Shown: piece after piece, positions 1 through 10,327 of the stretch
How positions within the stretch are numbered: the stretch's first letter is position 1
Layout of the letters: each line of letters opens with the position of its first letter
Source of the DNA: Bradyrhizobium sp. CER78
GTDB taxonomy: Bacteria; Pseudomonadota; Alphaproteobacteria; Rhizobiales; Xanthobacteraceae
Direction of reading: 5' to 3'
Length of the DNA: 64,000 nucleotides
Assembly (NCBI RefSeq): GCF_029846235.1
Contig: NZ_JARVWP010000008.1
Coordinates: 62,001 to 126,000 of the forward strand
Made by a program: the position numbers and the translations under genes
Notes under the pieces: model-generated
Database searches by the model: none
What the model saw: only the letters and a program-made list of their open reading frames with translations
Told to the model about the DNA's origin: nothing

Positions 1-509
1 CCGGTGCGGTCGGCGAGCCGCCCCACCGTGTCGTAGAAGCTCGCCGAGCCGTCGGCGGAGATGTTGCCGACCAGCGAGACGATCTGGTGATCCGGCCGTT
101 CGATCGGCGAGACCCGCTCGACCGCAGCGCGCACCGCGCGGCCGGTGCCGAGCGCCACGATGACCGGCGTCTCCGAGCGCAGCGTCGTCTCCAGCAGATT
201 GGCGCTGCGTTCGGCGATGCCCGCATTCGACAGCGGCGCAGCCGGGTCTGACGGCACGACGTCGCAATGCACCAGATCGAACCGCGCCTTCAGCCGCGAG
301 GCAAGCTCCATGCAGGCCGCAATCGGGTGTTCGAGGCGAAACGTGATCAGCCGTTCCGCGAGGCACAGCGAGACCAGGCGCTGCGCCGAGGCGCGCGACA
401 CTTGCAGCATTTTTGCAATTTCGTCCTGGGTGTGGCCCGCGATGAAATACAGCCAGCCGGCGCGCGCCGCATCGTCGAGGCGAGACTTTTCGTTGTCGGG
501 CGCAGCCAT
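1..509 (-). CDS. SorC/DeoR-type sugar-binding transcriptional regulator (3' end cut by window)
   Basis: The frame opens with ATG at 509 and runs off the left edge after 169 codons, so the protein is C-terminally truncated here. Residues about 12-55 form a helix-turn-helix of the SorC kind (AGWLYFIAGHTQDEIAKML followed by VSRASAQRLV). The rest begins the sugar-phosphate-binding effector domain, with a VIVALGTGRAVRAAVE stretch typical of this fold. It starts 9 bp after the HAD phosphatase gene and shares its strand, so the two form one operon. In Rhizobiales such pairs usually accompany polyol or sugar ABC transport and dehydrogenase genes, which would lie left of the window. Its likely operator is the palindrome at 1202-1218. 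The effector cannot be told from the sequence. Confidence 0.85.
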   Translation of the reverse strand, partial: MAAPDNEKSRLDDAARAGWLYFIAGHTQDEIAKMLQVSRASAQRLVSLCLAERLITFRLEHPIAACMELASRLKARFDLVHCDVVPSDPAAPLSNAGIAERSANLLETTLRSETPVIVALGTGRAVRAAVERVSPIERPDHQIVSLVGNISADGSASFYDTVGRLADRT

Positions 510-518
510 CGTCCTGTG

Positions 519-1184
519 TCAGCCTTCCATCCAGAAATCATTCATCGCGGCGAAGATTCGATCCGCCCCGGCCTGCCGCAGCAGAGCACTGCCGTCCGCC
601 AACCGATAGTGGGCGCCGCCGACAAATCCCCACACTTTCATGCCGGCCGCCTTCGCGGCCGTCACCCCGCTGACGCTGTCCTCGATGACGAGCGTGCGAC
701 GCGGCTCGACACCCATCGCACTTGCCGCATGCAGGAACAGATCCGGCGCCGGCTTGCCGTGCTTGACCATCTGCGCAGTGTAGAGCCGCGGTCCGAAGGA
801 CGCGGCAAGACCGGTCAGCTCCAGCGAGAACTTCACCCGCTCGAGATCGCTCGACGAGGCGACACAACACGGCAGGCGCAATTCCGCAAGCACTGCTGCG
901 ATGCCGGCGATCGGCTTGAGCCGGGCGCGGAAGGTCTCACGCACCTTTAGCGCCAGTGCGGGCAGGAACGTCGCCGGCAACGGCTTGCCCACGTCCCGGC
1001 AATAGTCGAGCAAGGCCGCGGTGCTGCGGCCAAGGAAAAGTTCGAGCGCCCGCTCGGTACTCATCTCGATGCCGATCTGAACCATCGCCTCGGCAAGACA
1101 GCGGCAGCTCAATTCCTCGCTGTCGACGAGCACGCCGTCGCAGTCGAAGATGACCAGATCGGTCTCGGGGAGCCGCGGATCCAT
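519..1184 (-). CDS. HAD superfamily phosphatase (beta-phosphoglucomutase/GPP-like)
   Basis: 221 aa, the normal size for subfamily IA HAD hydrolases. Motif I is FDCDGVLVDSE, with nucleophile Asp14 and acid/base Asp16. Motif II is the Ser in CVASSSDLERV, the motif III Lys is in KHGKPAPD, and motif IV is VIEDSVSGV. Residues about 18-85 are the helical cap. It probably removes phosphate from a sugar phosphate or polyol phosphate in the cytoplasm. It is the first gene of an operon with the SorC-type regulator 9 bp downstream, which supports a role in carbohydrate catabolism. The exact substrate is unknown. Confidence 0.9.
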   Translation of the reverse strand: MDPRLPETDLVIFDCDGVLVDSEELSCRCLAEAMVQIGIEMSTERALELFLGRSTAALLDYCRDVGKPLPATFLPALALKVRETFRARLKPIAGIAAVLAELRLPCCVASSSDLERVKFSLELTGLAASFGPRLYTAQMVKHGKPAPDLFLHAASAMGVEPRRTLVIEDSVSGVTAAKAAGMKVWGFVGGAHYRLADGSALLRQAGADRIFAAMNDFWMEG

Positions 1185-1201
1185 CCCTGCATGAGATCAT
1201 A

Positions 1202-1218
1202 TGCTCACGCTATGAGCA
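1202..1218. promoter_or_regulatory. Candidate operator of the SorC-type regulator
   Basis: A 6-bp inverted repeat with a 5-bp spacer, TGCTCA-CGCTA-TGAGCA, lies 18-34 bp upstream of the HAD phosphatase start. It is also in the intergenic region shared with the divergent antiporter gene. Its position fits autorepression of the HAD-regulator operon. The assignment rests on position and symmetry only. Confidence 0.35.
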
Positions 1219-1298
1219 ATAGATCACGACTTTCGCGCGGAATGCCGCGCCTCAAATGGTCGCGGTGCACCGCCAACCATGCTGTGCGACAAGGCGAA

Positions 1299-3032
1299 AT
1301 GCCGCATGACACACCTCTGATCGCGACCGTCGTCGCGGGTCTTGGACTCGCCTTCGTCTTCGGAACCATCGCCCAGCGCTTCCGGGTTCCGCCACTGGTC
1401 GGCTATCTGCTCGCAGGCGTCGCGGTCGGTCCGTTCACGCCCGGCTTCGTGGCCGATCAGGCGCTCGCCACCGAACTCGCCGAGCTCGGTATCATCCTGC
1501 TGATGTTCGGCGTCGGCCTGCATTTCTCGCTGAACGATCTGCTATCGGTGCGCGCGATCGCGGTGCCCGGTGCCATTGCGCAGATTGCGGTTGCGACACT
1601 GTTGGGCCTCGGCCTCGCATTGCTGATGGGCTGGACCGTCGGCGCCGGTCTGGTGTTCGGCCTCGCATTGTCAGTCGCGAGTACCGTCGTCTTGTTGCGC
1701 GCGCTGCAGGAGCGCCGCCTGATGGACACCGAACGCGGCAAGATCGCGGTCGGCTGGCTGATCGTCGAGGACCTCGCCATGGTGCTGGCGCTGGTGCTGT
1801 TCCCGGCGGTGGCGAGCTTCCAGGGCGGCGACGGCGCAGCGCTCGTCTCCGACCCGCTCGCCACCCGCTTCGGCCTCGGGCTGACCGGCGTGCTGGCGCT
1901 GACGCTGATCAAGATCGCGCTGTTCATCGCGCTGATGCTGGTGGTCGGACGCCGGCTGATCCCGTGGGTGCTGCATTACATCGCGCATACCGGCTCGCGC
2001 GAGCTGTTCCGCCTGACGGTGCTTGCGATCGCGCTCTGCATCGCGTTCGGCGCCACCAGGCTGTTCGGGGTTTCGCTCGCGCTCGGCGCCTTCTTCGCCG
2101 GGATGATGCTGCGGGAATCGCCGCTCAGCCAGCGCGCCGCGCAGGAGACGCTGCCGCTGCGCGACGCCTTCGCGGTGCTGTTCTTCGTCTCGGTCGGCAT
2201 GCTGTTCGATCCGCTCAGCGTGGTGCGCGAACCCTGGCCGTTCGTCGCAACACTGTTCGTCATCGTGGTCGGCAAGTCGCTCGCCGCACTGCTGATCGTC
2301 GTGTTGTTCCGCCGCCCGATGGCGACCGCGCTGATGATCTCGGCGAGCCTCGCCCAGATCGGCGAATTCTCCTTCATCCTCGCCGAGCTCGGCGTCGCCC
2401 TCAACCTGTTGCCGAAGGCCGGCCGCGAGCTGATCCTGGCCGGCGCGATCTTCTCGATCATGCTCAACCCGCTGGTGTTCGCGGTGGTCGACTGGCTGAC
2501 GGCGCGGCTCGAAAAGCCGGAGATCGCCTCGCCGGCCGCCGCGACATCAGAGCCGATCCCGGTCACGGATTTGCAGGACCACACCATCCTGGTCGGCTAC
2601 GGCCGGGTCGGCAGCATCGTCGGCGACGCCCTGCATCAGCGCAACGCGCCGTTCCTCGCGGTCGAGGCGTCCGACGACATGGTCGCAAAACTCAAGCAGC
2701 GCGGCATCGAAGCCCTGATGGGCAATGCTGCGCGCGCCAGCGTGCTGCGCGCGACCAATCCGTCAGGTGCGCGATCGCTGGTGATCGCCATTCCCGAAGC
2801 ATTCGAGGCCGGACAGATCGTCGAGCAGGCCCGGGCCGCGAATGCCGACATTCAGATCATCGCGCGGGCGCATTCCGACGCCGAGGTCGATCATCTGAAA
2901 GGGCTCGGGGCCGACATCGTGATCATGGGCGAGCGCGAGATCGCCCGCGGCATGATCGAGGAGCTCGACCGGCGACACGCAGCTGTGGCCACGCAACATG
3001 CGCGGGCGGCCAGGGAAGATTCCGCAGCCTGA
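1299..3032 (+). CDS. CPA2 family K+/H+ antiporter with RCK (TrkA-N) domain, YbaL/KefB-like
   Basis: 577 aa. I chose ATG 1299 (MPHDTPLIATVVAGLG) because the 36 codons before it lack transmembrane or family character and the first helix begins right after it. Residues about 1-385 hold some 12-13 hydrophobic helices of the Na+/H+-exchanger domain, including an early VPPLVGYLLAGVAVGPFTPG segment. A cytoplasmic RCK/TrkA-N domain starts near residue 428 with HTILVGYGRVGS, a Rossmann GxGxxG nucleotide-binding site. Architecture and order match E. coli YbaL/RosB and KefB/C proteins, which exchange K+ for H+ under stress. It is divergent from the HAD-regulator operon and appears monocistronic or coupled to the small gene at 3104. 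No KefF/G-like ancillary subunit is adjacent. Confidence 0.9.
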   Translation: MPHDTPLIATVVAGLGLAFVFGTIAQRFRVPPLVGYLLAGVAVGPFTPGFVADQALATELAELGIILLMFGVGLHFSLNDLLSVRAIAVPGAIAQIAVATLLGLGLALLMGWTVGAGLVFGLALSVASTVVLLRALQERRLMDTERGKIAVGWLIVEDLAMVLALVLFPAVASFQGGDGAALVSDPLATRFGLGLTGVLALTLIKIALFIALMLVVGRRLIPWVLHYIAHTGSRELFRLTVLAIALCIAFGATRLFGVSLALGAFFAGMMLRESPLSQRAAQETLPLRDAFAVLFFVSVGMLFDPLSVVREPWPFVATLFVIVVGKSLAALLIVVLFRRPMATALMISASLAQIGEFSFILAELGVALNLLPKAGRELILAGAIFSIMLNPLVFAVVDWLTARLEKPEIASPAAATSEPIPVTDLQDHTILVGYGRVGSIVGDALHQRNAPFLAVEASDDMVAKLKQRGIEALMGNAARASVLRATNPSGARSLVIAIPEAFEAGQIVEQARAANADIQIIARAHSDAEVDHLKGLGADIVIMGEREIARGMIEELDRRHAAVATQHARAAREDSAA

Positions 3033-3103
3033 GGTGCCGACGCACACCGGCCATGCGCGGTGATATCGGCGCCCTGCGATCACGCGATAGAAGGAGACAG
3101 GAT

Positions 3104-3337
3104 ATGGCGTTCAAGAGCCCGCACGTTTCGCTGGTGTCGTTCTCGATCGAGATCGGCGCCGAGGTCACGACCAATGTGATGCAGATCGAGACCGATTTGC
3201 ATCTGAACCCGCGTCATCCGAGCTACGACGCCGCCGCAATCGAGCGGCTGGTGCGCGACGCGCAGACCTATCTCGCAGGGAATGCCGACCAGGTCACGCA
3301 AATCCGGTTGGTTTCCACCCGCAGCGGCCAAACCTGA
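3104..3337 (+). CDS. Small conserved-type hypothetical protein (77 aa)
   Basis: The ATG at 3104 is preceded by a good Shine-Dalgarno, AAGGAG at 3091-3096. The frame continues upstream inside the antiporter, but that part is an out-of-frame shadow. The product starts MAFKSPHVSLVSFSIEIG and is soluble, acidic and without a signal peptide. I recognise no domain. It lies 71 bp after the antiporter and ends only 5 bp from the convergent gene at 3343, so no separate terminator fits between them. Confidence 0.6.
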   Translation: MAFKSPHVSLVSFSIEIGAEVTTNVMQIETDLHLNPRHPSYDAAAIERLVRDAQTYLAGNADQVTQIRLVSTRSGQT

Positions 3338-3342
3338 GGAAG

Positions 3343-3567
3343 TCACCCGCCAAGGAATGCCGGCGCCAGATCTTCCTGCACGATGATGTTGGCGGCCTCC
3401 GTCGTCAGTTCGCTGCCGACCAGGTCGAGATTCTTCGCGGCCTCGAACAGCATCGAGCGGACGTCATCCGGCGTCAGCACGCCCTTGGCGATCAGCTTGC
3501 GCACCAGCGCCTGCAGGATGAGAACGTCGATCTCGCCATGGGCCAGCGGCGTCGGCTTGTCCGTCAT
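3343..3567 (-). CDS. Small hypothetical protein (74 aa)
   Basis: The ATG at 3567 follows a GGGGAGACGATC stretch that supplies a Shine-Dalgarno. The open frame continues upstream to 4056 but that part is antisense to nothing useful and overlaps the repeat at 3615-3663. The product (MTDKPTPLAHGEIDVLILQA...) is predicted helical and cytoplasmic, with a central LTPDDVRSMLFEAAKNLDLVG segment. No known family is evident. It lies downstream of cbpM on the same strand, separated by a palindromic element. Confidence 0.6.
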   Translation of the reverse strand: MTDKPTPLAHGEIDVLILQALVRKLIAKGVLTPDDVRSMLFEAAKNLDLVGSELTTEAANIIVQEDLAPAFLGG

Positions 3568-3614
3568 GATCGTCTCCCCGGGTCTGAGGTTCGACTCAGA
3601 CGAGCTTGTTGTTT

Positions 3615-3663
3615 GAGCATGATCTTTTCGGAAAACCGCTTCACACTTTTCCGGATCATGCTC
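3615..3663 (-). repeat. Palindromic intergenic element, copy 1 (GCATGATC type)
   Basis: The outer arms GAGCATGATC (3615-3624) and GATCATGCTC (3654-3663) are perfect 10-bp inverted repeats. An inner GGAAAA/TTTTCC pair extends the hairpin. A near-identical copy lies at 35504-35552. The stop codon of cbpM (TAG, bases 3665-3663) overlaps the edge of the element, so the element supplies the stop and a hairpin just after it. It probably acts as a transcription terminator or mRNA-stabilising structure. Confidence 0.75.
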
Positions 3664-3938
3664 TAGCGCGGCGGCGACGCGATATCCTTGTGCAATTCTT
3701 CGAACGCGCGGCGCAGGCCGTGCAGCTGGTCGACCAGATGCAGGATAACGTCGATCCCCTCGTCGTTGACGCCGAAATCGCCCTTCAGATCCCGGATCAG
3801 ATGCGCACGCGCCAAGTCGGTGTCGGAGAAACTGACTTCGTGAGCGGTCTCTTCCGGAAGGAGCCATTGCTGCTCGATCCAGAACTCCAGGGTCTGCACC
3901 TCCAGACCCGCATCGATGAGGAATTGCTGCTTGTTCAT
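3663..3938 (-). CDS. cbpM: Chaperone modulator CbpM-like protein
   Basis: 91 aa, the usual size of CbpM. It has the MerR-like helix-turn-helix layout of the family: an N-terminal FLIDAGLEVQTLEFWIEQQWLLP, then SFSDTDLARAHLIRDLKGDFGVNDEGIDVILHL and a helical tail. CbpM inhibits the J-protein CbpA by binding its J domain. The gene overlaps the end of cbpA by 4 bp (ATGA), so the pair is translationally coupled, as in E. coli. Its stop codon lies in the palindromic element that follows. Confidence 0.85.
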   Translation of the reverse strand: MNKQQFLIDAGLEVQTLEFWIEQQWLLPEETAHEVSFSDTDLARAHLIRDLKGDFGVNDEGIDVILHLVDQLHGLRRAFEELHKDIASPPR

Positions 3939-4837
3939 GACGCACCATCCTCGCGGGGATTGAATCCCTTGCGATCCCAGTTAGAGACAAACGCCTCGAG
4001 TGCGGGATCGGGTCCCTTGGGCAGGACCACCTTGAGCTTGACGAATTCATCGCCATGGCCGCCGCCGACCTTGGGCGCGCCCTTGCCGCGCAAGCGCATT
4101 GTCGTGCCGGTGTTGGAGCCCTTCGGAACCGTCATGGTGACGGCGCCGGTCGGCGTGGGAACGTTGACCTTGCCGCCGAGCACGGCCTCGGACAGCGAGA
4201 TCGGCAGTTCCAGCGAGATATCGTCACCGTCGCGGGTGAAGCGCGGATCGGGGCGCACCTCGACCTCGATCAGCGCGTCGCCGGGACCGCCCTTGCCGCT
4301 GCCGGGCATGCCCTTGCCGCGCAGGCGGATGATTTGTCCGTCGACGAGCCCCGGCGGGATCGTCACGTCGAGCGTGCCGCCATCAGGAAGCGTCAGCCGC
4401 TTGCTCGCGCCGGTGATCGATTCCGCGAAATCGATCACCAGGCTGTAATGCAGGTCGCGGCCGCGCCGGTTGGCGCGTGCCTGCTCGGTGCGCCGGAGCA
4501 GCTCAGCGAACGCGTCGTCCTGGTCCGTATAGTCGGCATAGCCGGAGCTGTCGGCATAGGGATGCCCCGCATCGGCGGTGGCGAAATCCCGGTAGTAGCG
4601 ATGCTGCGGCCGCTCGGCGCCGCTGGCGTCGATCTCACCGGCGTCGAAGCGCTTGCGTTTGTCGGCATCGCTGAGCAGATCGTTCGCGGCAGCTACTTCC
4701 TTGAACTTGTCCTCGGCCGCCTTGTCGCCCGGATTGAGATCCGGGTGCAGCTTCTTCGCCAGCTTGCGATAGGCCTTCTGGATGTCGGCCGCAGACGCCG
4801 TCGGGGCAACGCCAAGGACCTCGTACGGATTTCTCAC
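3935..4837 (-). CDS. cbpA: DnaJ-class co-chaperone CbpA (curved DNA-binding protein)
   Basis: 300 aa from GTG 4837, chosen because GGAG lies about 8 bp upstream and the J domain starts at residue 2 (RNPYEVLGVAPTAS). The J domain covers about 1-68 with the HPD tripeptide in KLHPDLNPGDK. A G-rich linker follows to about 130. Then come the two C-terminal beta-sandwich domains (LPDGGTLDVTIPPGLVDGQ; RFTRDGDDISLELPISLSEAVLGG). There is no zinc finger, so this is a type II J-protein. It stimulates DnaK ATPase and can bind DNA. Coupled to cbpM by a 4-bp overlap. Confidence 0.92.
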   Translation of the reverse strand: MRNPYEVLGVAPTASAADIQKAYRKLAKKLHPDLNPGDKAAEDKFKEVAAANDLLSDADKRKRFDAGEIDASGAERPQHRYYRDFATADAGHPYADSSGYADYTDQDDAFAELLRRTEQARANRRGRDLHYSLVIDFAESITGASKRLTLPDGGTLDVTIPPGLVDGQIIRLRGKGMPGSGKGGPGDALIEVEVRPDPRFTRDGDDISLELPISLSEAVLGGKVNVPTPTGAVTMTVPKGSNTGTTMRLRGKGAPKVGGGHGDEFVKLKVVLPKGPDPALEAFVSNWDRKGFNPREDGAS

Positions 4838-4959
4838 AACCTGCTCCGCAACACCGTGAGTGCACCTGCAATCATGAGGGCGCAAAAGCGGGCGATTTGC
4901 AAGTGCGCAGGCGCGCTGCCCGCGAACAGGCAACGCAGCATGTGCTCAGATCACGGGCG

Positions 4960-5142
4960 CTACGAGGTATGTCCGGGATCCAGATATTTCGGCATGTTCT
5001 TTTCCTGCTGCGGCGTCATCTTGGCGGTGTCCGGCTTGCCGGGCACGCCCCTCGGCCCGAGCAGGGCTCGCTGCATATCGTCCTCGCTCAGGCGCGGCTT
5101 GCCGTCGTCAAGCTGTCCGTCGCCACCGTGACTCTGTGCCAT
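4960..5142 (-). CDS. Small hydrophilic hypothetical protein (60 aa)
   Basis: The frame MAQSHGGDGQLDDGKPRLSEDDMQ... is Gln-, Gly- and Asp-rich and has no signal peptide or membrane segment. Upstream of ATG 5142 is GGGAGGTCGG, a strong Shine-Dalgarno. It stands alone between cbpA and the YXWGXW protein on the same strand. A LSEDDMQRALLGPRGVPGKPD stretch looks conserved in style, but I recognise no family. Confidence 0.5.
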   Translation of the reverse strand: MAQSHGGDGQLDDGKPRLSEDDMQRALLGPRGVPGKPDTAKMTPQQEKNMPKYLDPGHTS

Positions 5143-5228
5143 GACCGACCTCCCGTGATGATCGCTCGCGCGCGGGCAAGAAAGAGTGCGCGCTCCGCCG
5201 GAATGAGCCGGCGGAGCGCGATCTTACC

Positions 5229-6602
5229 TCAGTGTTGCTCCTGCCGCTTCTCCTCCGCAGGATGACCGGCGGGTGCGGCATGCGGCGGCGCCTGAACGTG
5301 CGGCGGCGCCTGGACGTGCGGCGGGGCCTGGACGTGCGGCTCCGGCCGGGCCGCCTGCTGCGGATGCGCCTCGGGCCTTGCTGCCTGCTCAGGCCGCGCG
5401 ACCGGCTTCGCGGCCGGCTCGGGCCGCGGCTCCTCCCTGCGCACTTCCGGTGCGGCAGGCCGCGCTGCTTCCGTTGCAGGCCGCGGTTCGATCTTGGGCG
5501 CGGCGGCAGGTGCTGCGCGCTTCTCTTCGACCGCGGGCTTGTTCACCTCGGCGGGTGGATGCGCAGCAACGCCCTTCTCTGGGACGGGAAGCGCGTGAGA
5601 CCCGGCAGGCGCCGGAGCGGCAGGATGCGGCTCGACCTTCGTCTCGGGCGTGGGAGCTGCGTGCTTCTCCTCGACCGCAGGCTTGTTCTCCTGCGCGCTC
5701 GGATGCGCCGCGGGAACTTCCTTCCCCGGGACCGGGAGCGCGTGAGAGGCAGGCGGTGCATTCGCGGTCGCAGGCGCGGGTGCAGCTGGAGTCCCAGGCC
5801 GCGCCGGCTCCCCGGCCGCCGGCTTTGCGGCGGTGGCAGGCACGGCCTCGCCGGCCGGACGTGCGCGGACCACGCCCGGTCCCTTCAACTCGCCGGGACG
5901 CGCGGTGGCGCCGACGGCGGGCACACCATTGTTGGCGCGCTTGAACAGGCTCGGATCCTGGCTTGCGGTCTCGACCTGCTTGCGCTGCAACGGCGTCGCC
6001 GCAAAATGCTGCTCCTTGGCGACCGCGCGATCGGCAGCAGTCGGGCGCGCTTCGACGCCGCCGGTGCCGCCATTGTAGCTGACGTTGTTGACGGTGGTCT
6101 GGCTGATCGTGACGTTCTTCTCGTAGACGTTGCTGATCTGCGCGCCCTGCAGATTGTTCACGGTGCGATTGTAGAAGAAGTTGCCGTGATCCCAGCGGCC
6201 GCCTTCATAGCCCGAACCGCCGTAGCCGAAACCGTAATTGATGCCGCCGTAGAAGCCGACGCGATCACCCCAATAGCCCTGATGGAAAATGAAGCCGCCG
6301 CCGAACGCGCCCCAGTAGCCGGGAGTCCACAGCAGCCCGACGCGTGGCGGCTGCACCCAGGTGCCCGGCACCCAGTAGTAATCGCCGCGATCATCGTCCC
6401 ACGACCAATTGCCCGGCGACCACATGTAACCGGGCCCAGGCACCGGCGGCTGATCGTACGTCGGCAACGGCGGCGGCGGAGAGTCGACAGCAGAGACCGG
6501 CGCGCATGCCGCATCCTGTGCGATTGCTGGCACGGCGGAGACATAGAACAGCGCCGTGGCAATCGCTGCACACGACACGGTCGATAGAAGACGAGTGGTC
6601 AT
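5229..6602 (-). CDS. Secreted YXWGXW-repeat protein with Pro/Ala-rich tail
   Basis: 457 aa from ATG 6602, chosen because a clear signal peptide begins there (MTTRLLSTVSCAAIATALF... cleaved near AIAQ). Residues about 45-150 are rich in aromatic-glycine motifs of the YXWGXW kind (GYMWSPGNW, YYWVPGTW, LLWTPGYWG, FHQGYWGD). After residue 200 the protein turns into a low-complexity Ala/Pro/Glu/Lys tail. That tail contains two tandem copies of about 45 aa starting SHALPVP and three HVQAPP hexapeptides. The protein is probably periplasmic or surface-located. The function of YXWGXW proteins is not established. It is monocistronic. Confidence 0.85.
   Translation of the reverse strand: MTTRLLSTVSCAAIATALFYVSAVPAIAQDAACAPVSAVDSPPPPLPTYDQPPVPGPGYMWSPGNWSWDDDRGDYYWVPGTWVQPPRVGLLWTPGYWGAFGGGFIFHQGYWGDRVGFYGGINYGFGYGGSGYEGGRWDHGNFFYNRTVNNLQGAQISNVYEKNVTISQTTVNNVSYNGGTGGVEARPTAADRAVAKEQHFAATPLQRKQVETASQDPSLFKRANNGVPAVGATARPGELKGPGVVRARPAGEAVPATAAKPAAGEPARPGTPAAPAPATANAPPASHALPVPGKEVPAAHPSAQENKPAVEEKHAAPTPETKVEPHPAAPAPAGSHALPVPEKGVAAHPPAEVNKPAVEEKRAAPAAAPKIEPRPATEAARPAAPEVRREEPRPEPAAKPVARPEQAARPEAHPQQAARPEPHVQAPPHVQAPPHVQAPPHAAPAGHPAEEKRQEQH
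5283..5336. repeat. Three tandem 18-bp units inside the YXWGXW protein gene
   Basis: Units 5283-5300, 5301-5318 and 5319-5336 differ by one or two bases from CGGCGGCGCCTGGACGTG. They encode consecutive HVQAPP hexapeptides near the C-terminus. Copy number could vary by slipped-strand replication. Confidence 0.8.
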
Positions 6603-7209
6603 TGGGAGCCTCTTCGATGAGCACGAGCCCGTTAACGTGAGAGCCGGAACAAAAGTTCCGCGCATCGGCAATGCACCGACACACTTTCATCGCTAGCGCT
6701 TTGACCTTACACCAGCCTGAAACAGCTCGAAACACATCACGCAGTCATTCATCGCGGGTTCAGAGTGTGCAGTGACTCATCGTTGCGGGATTCAATGGAA
6801 CATCGCGACGCTCGCCGGCATCATCGCGTGCACTCCACCACGCGCGCGATCATCGCTTTTTCGAAACGTGTCACGAATACGATTTTGGCGTTCGCACGAT
6901 TGCAATGAATCGGACTCGCCGCGCTGCCGAGTTCGCCGAGACGGTCGGCCAGCCACCGTCGGCGCGATGCGCGGCGGCACATCCCGTAGCAGTACCTCCG
7001 GGTGAGTGCCAGCGGCCGCGCTCCGCGATTGACACACCCCTGAAACGACCACACGATGCGAGCCGCGGCAGCTTCAGGTCCGCGGTTTTCCGCCGGCGCA
7101 AATGCACTGGGCTGCCGCATGATGGATGTCATCGTTCCGCCATCTGTCGCCGGCGGCAATGCATGGCATACCTGATCTCGACGAGCCTGTGCCGCCTTGA
7201 GGTGCCACG
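6603..7209. other. Intergenic region upstream of clpB, no gene seen
   Basis: About 600 bp between the divergent YXWGXW gene and clpB. The open frames here lack start signals and family resemblance. A TTGACA at 7029-7034 followed after 17 bp by CACGAT is a weak promoter match for clpB. I found no clear CIRCE element or RpoH consensus by eye. Confidence 0.5.
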
Positions 7210-9822
<2,613 letters not shown>

Positions 9823-9840
9823 GGCAAGCCCCGGACTGCC

Positions 9841-9868
9841 GACGACGCGCTGTCATCGCCGCGTCGTC
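9841..9868 (+). terminator. Hairpin after clpB
   Basis: GACGACGCG (9841-9849) pairs perfectly with CGCGTCGTC (9860-9868) around a 10-nt loop, 19 bp after the clpB stop. There is no T-run, so termination is plausible but not certain. Confidence 0.4.
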
Positions 9869-9925
9869 TGCCGGCATCATATGCAAACCGAATATGCAAG
9901 CTGACCTGCAACCAGGGAGAGCGCC

Positions 9926-10180
9926 ATGACGCAGCAGAACATCAAGGACAACATGGAGGTCATCGGCGCCGACGGCGTGCATGTCGGCACCGTCGATCAC
10001 GTCGAAGGCAACCGCATCAAGCTCAAGAAGAGCGAGAGCGACGGCTTCCACAAGGGCCACCACCATTATATCGAGCTCGGCTTCGTCGCCGGTGTCGAAG
10101 GCTCCAAGGTGCGGCTATCGGCCAACGCGGCGATTGCGGTGACTATCGAGGAGGAGAAGTCCGGCAAGCCGGTCGATTGA
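9926..10180 (+). CDS. DUF2171 family protein
   Basis: 84 aa. The start at 9926 follows GGGAGA. The sequence NMEVIGADGVHVGTVDHVEGNRIKLKKSES is a PRC-barrel-like beta fold typical of DUF2171. It is followed by the family's HHHYIELGFV segment. Cytoplasmic, no signal peptide. Function is not known; members often sit among stress-response genes, as here between clpB and the peroxidase. Confidence 0.8.
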   Translation: MTQQNIKDNMEVIGADGVHVGTVDHVEGNRIKLKKSESDGFHKGHHHYIELGFVAGVEGSKVRLSANAAIAVTIEEEKSGKPVD

Positions 10181-10256
10181 CGCGGGTGCGTTTGTCCAAG
10201 AGTGAGCAATTCGAGCCCTTGTCAAGGTTCCGGTTGCGTGCTCCTCTGCCTTTGCC

Positions 10257-10277
10257 TGGACGTCGATCTGACGTCCA
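10257..10277 (+). promoter_or_regulatory. Palindrome upstream of the DyP-encapsulin operon
   Basis: TGGACGTC (10257-10264) and GACGTCCA (10270-10277) are perfect 8-bp inverted repeats with a 5-bp centre, 50 bp before the DyP start. It could be an operator for the DyP-encapsulin operon, or a hairpin ending the upstream DUF2171 transcript. The sequence does not decide between these. Confidence 0.35.
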
Positions 10278-10327
10278 GCAGCTATGTTTTTGCCCTCGTG
10301 GAATAGCCGCCTACCAAGGAGACATGC

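Noticed and set aside
1964..3103. Upstream part of the frame that ends as the 77-aa gene
   Set aside because: It overlaps the antiporter in another frame; only the part from the ATG at 3104, which has a ribosome site, is plausible.
5232..6587. A 451-codon frame antisense to the YXWGXW protein
   Set aside because: Arg/Leu-rich shadow of a Pro/Ala-rich gene, no family.
6821..7159. A 112-codon minus-strand frame upstream of clpB
   Set aside because: No ribosome site, no homology pattern, lies in the expected promoter region.
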